A stretch of 64,000 nt of DNA from Streptomyces sp. 35G-GA-8 (GTDB taxonomy: Bacteria > Actinomycetota > Actinomycetes > Streptomycetales > Streptomycetaceae): positions 186,001-250,000 of the forward strand of contig NZ_JAMHJQ010000011.1 of the NCBI RefSeq assembly GCF_023534745.1. The letters run 5' to 3'. The position numbers and the translations under genes were made by a program. Shown here one piece after another: positions 59,921-64,000 of the stretch; within the stretch, counting starts at the first letter, position 1, and every line of letters begins with the position of its first letter. Below the pieces are notes generated by a model, which was not told the DNA's origin, searched no databases, and worked only from the letters and a program-made list of their open reading frames with translations.

Positions 59921-61759
59921 TCAGCCGAGCAGGCCGCCGATCGGATTGCGGTTGCCGCCGCCCGAGGACGAGCCGCCGGTGCCGGATCCCCCGTCGCCGC
60001 TGCTGCCGCTCCCGCTGCCTCCGCCGCCTCCGCCGCTTCCGTCGCCGCCCGTACCGCCCGTGGAGGCCGGTCCCTGGCTGCTGGAGGGCGGCGGGGCCTG
60101 CTCCGCGGTCCGCGGGGCCTGCTGGACCGTGCCCTGCGTCTGGCTGGGGGGCTGCTGAATCCGTCCCGTGCCCGTCGTGGCGCCGCCGCTCTCGCGGACC
60201 TGTCCGTCACTGCCGGGCGCGGTCTGCGGAGCCGTGGGGCTGCCCGAGCGGCTCGCGGACGGCTCGGACGACGCACCGCCCTTGGCGCCGCCGCTGTCGG
60301 GCGAACCGGACGCGCTGCTCGGGCCTCCGCCGCGCCTCTGCGGCAGCGGGACGCCCGGCAGTTGATTGACCGGGTCCACATTGGGTCCGGGCACGGTCAC
60401 CATCTCGGTGGAGCGTACGGCTCCGCCCAGGATCGAGCCGACCAGCAGCGTGAGTCCGATGACGACGGTCGCCACGACCGCGCCCCGGCGCAGCACCCGG
60501 CGCCGCAGGTCCCAGAGCTCAGAGCGCGGCCCGAGCCTGCGCCAGGCCTCGCCCGCGAGCCGCCCGTCCACGGAGTAGACCGGGGCGCCCGCGATGATCA
60601 GTGGGGACCAGGCGGCGAGGTAGATGATGTCGGGCGCGTCGTACGCCGGGACGGTGCGCCAGCTGACGGTGAGCAGCAGCGCCGCCGAGAGCAGCGCCCC
60701 GAAGGAGGCGGCGACCCGCTGCCAGAGGCCGAGCACCGTCAGTACGCCGACCACGATCTGGAGGAAGGCGACGCTGAGGCCCGCGCCGACGGGGTGGGAG
60801 AGCGCGAAGTCCCGCAGGGGCTCCGCGAGGGCCCAGGGGTGCAGGGAGTTGAGCCACTTCACCATCGAGCCGCGCTCGCCGCCGTCGAAGTAGACGGGGT
60901 CGCAGAGCTTGCCCATGCCGGCGTAGATCGAGATGAAGCCGAGGAAGACGCGGAGCGGGAGCAGCACCACGCCGAGGTTCATCCGGCGGCCAGGGTAGTA
61001 CGCGTGGCGTACGCCGGCGTCGGTGGCGCGCGCGCCCTCCGTGCCGTGCCGCAGGGAGCGGTCCCGCTCGTCGGGGTCCTGGCCGAGCTCGTACGGCTCG
61101 TCCTCGGGCGCTTCGTATCCGCCGCCGTATCCGGCGTCGTAGCCGGAGTCATAGCGGGTGTCGTAGCGGCTGTCGTAGCGGGTGGAGTCGTGGCGCGCGT
61201 CGGAGTCGGGCGCCGTGTCGTACGCGCCGACCGCCTGCCGCATGGGCGGCAGCAGTGGTGTGGCGGTGGTACGGGGGGGACCGGCCGGAGCCGGTACGCC
61301 CACCCGGGGGCCGCCGACGACGGGTGTCGGTACCGTCGTCTCGCCTTCGGCATCGATCCGCGGGATGACCTGGGTGGCGCCCGCGTCGTACCCCCTTCCG
61401 GCTGCTTCGGGCAGACCGGGCGTGTCGCGGTAGGCGCCGCGCGCGGGCAGGGCGGAGGAGTTCCGCACGGCCTGGAGGAGTCCGCTGGCTCCGGGGTCGC
61501 CCGGCTCGGACTTTCCGCTCCAGACGACGGGCGCCCTGCGACGCGCCGCTCCACCGCCGCCCCCGCCTCTGACAACGGGGATGCGCGTGGTGTCCGCTGC
61601 CGCGGCGCGCGCGCCGCCGGGGCGCTGGGGCGTCGCGAGCTTCACCCGGAAGCTGGCGTGGTTCACGATGACCTGCGCGGGGTCGCAGTCCACTTTGAGC
61701 ATGCTCAGCGGGGGCTGATCGTCGAACCCGGGCCGGGGCGTTCTGGTGTCCACACTCAT
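59921..61759 (-). CDS. DoxX-family membrane protein with low-complexity tails
   Basis: A 612-residue protein. The N-terminal 260 residues are charged and disordered, including the repeat YDSRYDTRYDSGYDAGY. The DoxX-type membrane domain (about 265-440) has LGVVLLPLRVFLGFISIYAGMGKLCDP, four helices and WRTVPAYDAPDIIYLAAWSPLIIAG; another helix (RGAVVATVVIGLTLLVGSILGG) follows. The C-terminal 150 residues are Gly/Ser/Pro/Gln-rich. DoxX relatives are implicated in thiosulfate or oxidative-stress membrane complexes, but a specific role here is unknown. Confidence 0.85.
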   Translation of the reverse strand: MSVDTRTPRPGFDDQPPLSMLKVDCDPAQVIVNHASFRVKLATPQRPGGARAAAADTTRIPVVRGGGGGGAARRRAPVVWSGKSEPGDPGASGLLQAVRNSSALPARGAYRDTPGLPEAAGRGYDAGATQVIPRIDAEGETTVPTPVVGGPRVGVPAPAGPPRTTATPLLPPMRQAVGAYDTAPDSDARHDSTRYDSRYDTRYDSGYDAGYGGGYEAPEDEPYELGQDPDERDRSLRHGTEGARATDAGVRHAYYPGRRMNLGVVLLPLRVFLGFISIYAGMGKLCDPVYFDGGERGSMVKWLNSLHPWALAEPLRDFALSHPVGAGLSVAFLQIVVGVLTVLGLWQRVAASFGALLSAALLLTVSWRTVPAYDAPDIIYLAAWSPLIIAGAPVYSVDGRLAGEAWRRLGPRSELWDLRRRVLRRGAVVATVVIGLTLLVGSILGGAVRSTEMVTVPGPNVDPVNQLPGVPLPQRRGGGPSSASGSPDSGGAKGGASSEPSASRSGSPTAPQTAPGSDGQVRESGGATTGTGRIQQPPSQTQGTVQQAPRTAEQAPPPSSSQGPASTGGTGGDGSGGGGGGSGSGSSGDGGSGTGGSSSGGGNRNPIGGLLG

Positions 61760-61863
61760 CTAACCGAGTGACTTGTGTTTAGGACACTGCCTTGACGCGC
61801 GGGAAATGTCCGAGGCCCGTCAAGATCACTACGGCGCCCCGTTCGTGATCGCGCGGGCCGCGC

Positions 61864-62814
61864 TCAGGACCGGCGGCGCGACGCCTCGTACAGCACCACT
61901 CCCGCGGCGACCCCGGCGTTCAGCGACTCGGCGCCGCCGGGCATCGGGATCCGGAGCCGGAAGTCGCAGGTCTCGCCGACCAGCCGGGACAGCCCCTTGC
62001 CCTCGCTGCCGACGACGATCACGACGGGACCGCCGAGGGCTTCGACGTCACCGACCTCGGCCTCGCCGTCCGCCGCGAGGCCGACGACGGTCAGGCCCGC
62101 CTTCTTGTACGCCTCAAGCGCCCGGGTCAGGTTGGTGCAGCGGGCGACCGGCGTGCGGGCCGCCGTACCGGCCGACGACTTCCAGGCTCCGGCCGTCATC
62201 CCGGCGGCGCGGCGCTCCGGTACGACGACACCGTGCCCGCCGAAGGCGGAGACGGAGCGGACGACCGCGCCGAGGTTGCGCGGGTCGGTGACCCCGTCGA
62301 GCGCGACGATCAGCGGGTCCTCGCCGTCGTCGAAGGCCGCGGCGGCGAGGTCGTCGGGGTGGGCGTACTCGTACGGCGGGACCTGGAGGACGAGGCCCTG
62401 GTGGTTCAGGCCGTTCGTCATCCGGTCCAGCTCGGGCTTGGGGGCCTCCATCAGATGGATGCCGCCGCGGTCGGCCGCGAGCTGGAGCGCCTCGCGGACA
62501 CGCTCGTCGTTGTCGATGAACTGCTGTACGTAGAGCGTCGAGGCGGGCACGCCGTCGCGCAGCGCCTCGAAGACGGGGTTGCGGCCGACGACCATCTCGC
62601 TGGTGCCCTTGCCGCCGCGACGGGCGACCTGACGGCGCGCGGTCTGCTTGGCCTTGGCGTTGGCGACGCGGTTCTGGACATGGCCCTTGCGCGCGGACGC
62701 GGGCGGCGTCGGACCCTTGCCCTCCAGCCCGCGGCGTCGCTTGCCACCGCTGCCGACCTGCGCGCCCTTCTTGTTGGACGTGCGGCGGTTCCTGCGCTGG
62801 CTGTTCCCGGCCAT
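61864..62814 (-). CDS. rlmB: 23S rRNA (guanosine-2'-O)-methyltransferase RlmB
   Basis: A 316-residue SPOUT methyltransferase that methylates G2251 of 23S rRNA. The SpoU motifs are visible: [13 protein letters not shown] (motif 1), [12 protein letters not shown] (motif 2), [22 protein letters not shown] (motif 3, knot). An N-terminal basic extension of about 75 residues ([13 protein letters not shown]...) precedes the substrate-binding domain ([21 protein letters not shown]). It lies directly downstream of cysS with a hairpin between, the usual order in Streptomyces. Confidence 0.94.
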   Translation of the reverse strand: MAGNSQRRNRRTSNKKGAQVGSGGKRRRGLEGKGPTPPASARKGHVQNRVANAKAKQTARRQVARRGGKGTSEMVVGRNPVFEALRDGVPASTLYVQQFIDNDERVREALQLAADRGGIHLMEAPKPELDRMTNGLNHQGLVLQVPPYEYAHPDDLAAAAFDDGEDPLIVALDGVTDPRNLGAVVRSVSAFGGHGVVVPERRAAGMTAGAWKSSAGTAARTPVARCTNLTRALEAYKKAGLTVVGLAADGEAEVGDVEALGGPVVIVVGSEGKGLSRLVGETCDFRLRIPMPGGAESLNAGVAAGVVLYEASRRRS

Positions 62815-62830
62815 GACCTACCTGTTTCGT

Positions 62831-62870
62831 TGCTTCAGAAGTGCTTCAGGGTGCTTCAAGGTGTTTCGTG
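62831..62870. repeat. 10-bp tandem repeats near the rlmB start
   Basis: Four 10-bp units of the form GTGCTTCAGG (62831-62870) continue degenerately to about 62893. They lie in the cysS-rlmB gap, on the leader side of rlmB. Confidence 0.65.
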
Positions 62871-62936
62871 GGTGCTGCGGAGGTGCTTCGGACGTGCGTG
62901 TGCGACGTCAGGTTTCACGCGTCAGCGTACGCAAGT

Positions 62937-62962
62937 GTGCCGCCCGGAGGACCGGGCGGCAC
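62937..62962 (-). terminator. hairpin after cysS
   Basis: A perfect 11-bp stem (GTGCCGCCCGG with CCGGGCGGCAC) and AGGA loop, just after the cysS stop on the - strand. Confidence 0.75.
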
Positions 62963-62973
62963 ATATGCCCAGG

Positions 62974-64000
<1,027 letters not shown>

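Overview
This is a high-GC segment of a Streptomyces chromosome. Codon third positions are almost always G or C, several genes appear to be transcribed leaderless from TANNNT -10 boxes, and many families typical of the genus are present (XRE/DUF397 pairs, DUF4031, DUF3263, CdgB, MsiK, MetM/MetO, GpgS). From memory the order cysS-rlmB-...-msiK-...-ecaB-...-terD-cdgB-...-nagA-nagK-...-otsA-...-groEL2-...-murQ resembles the core-chromosome SCO42xx-SCO43xx region of S. coelicolor; this was not checked by alignment. I found no transposase, integrase, CRISPR array or rRNA, and one tRNA (Thr, TGT).

Layout. 0.3-5.7 kb: cutC divergent from a CsoR-controlled copper ATPase copA, then an HD hydrolase and an MFS exporter. 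5.8-12 kb: a small Trypco1-like protein coupled to a 1591-residue caspase / HSP90-type ATPase / winged-helix-repeat fusion, which looks like a conflict (defence or programmed-death) system, then a secreted trypsin-like protease. 12-16.3 kb: two small conserved genes, then a MurNAc operon (RpiR regulator, MurQ, PTS IIBC). 16.2-19.5 kb: a GlxA-type regulator, membrane and hypothetical genes, and an XRE/DUF397 pair in which DUF397 carries a fourfold internal repeat. 19.8-23 kb: a TasA-like secreted protein with a SipW-type signal peptidase, a hydrolase and a secreted protein; two of these genes have rare TTA codons. 23.3-24.9 kb: an HTH/zinc-ribbon protein behind a structured leader, and a Uma2 nuclease.

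24.9-29.4 kb: groEL2 with two CIRCE elements, a cold-shock protein, and metO-metM behind a SAM-I riboswitch. 29.5-33.6 kb: gpgS, otsA, otsB, so glucosylglycerate and trehalose synthesis. 33.6-39.3 kb: a sugar-binding lipoprotein divergent from nagK-nagA with a DasR-like site, followed by a PfkB kinase and a class II aldolase. 39.4-44.6 kb: a carbohydrate-binding membrane protein, the diguanylate cyclase cdgB, a flavin reductase, arfB and a TerD protein. 44.7-45.6 kb: a gene-free pair of about 350-bp inverted repeats. 45.6-56.8 kb: an M1 peptidase, a pentapeptide protein, FAD enzymes, an ecaB-like oxidoreductase with a SoxR box, a DHA2 exporter, GNAT, an APH(6)-type kinase, and a rhomboid-like protein. 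56.8-64 kb: tRNA-Thr, msiK with its leader RNA, a nucleotidyltransferase, a DoxX protein, rlmB and the 3' part of cysS.

Links across the window: the same 11-mer TGGACTAGACC (core of a DasR-type dre site) lies upstream of cutC, nagK and msiK, suggesting one aminosugar-responsive circuit. Stress regulation is also dense: CsoR (copper), HrcA/CIRCE (heat), SoxR (redox-active compounds) and c-di-GMP (CdgB).
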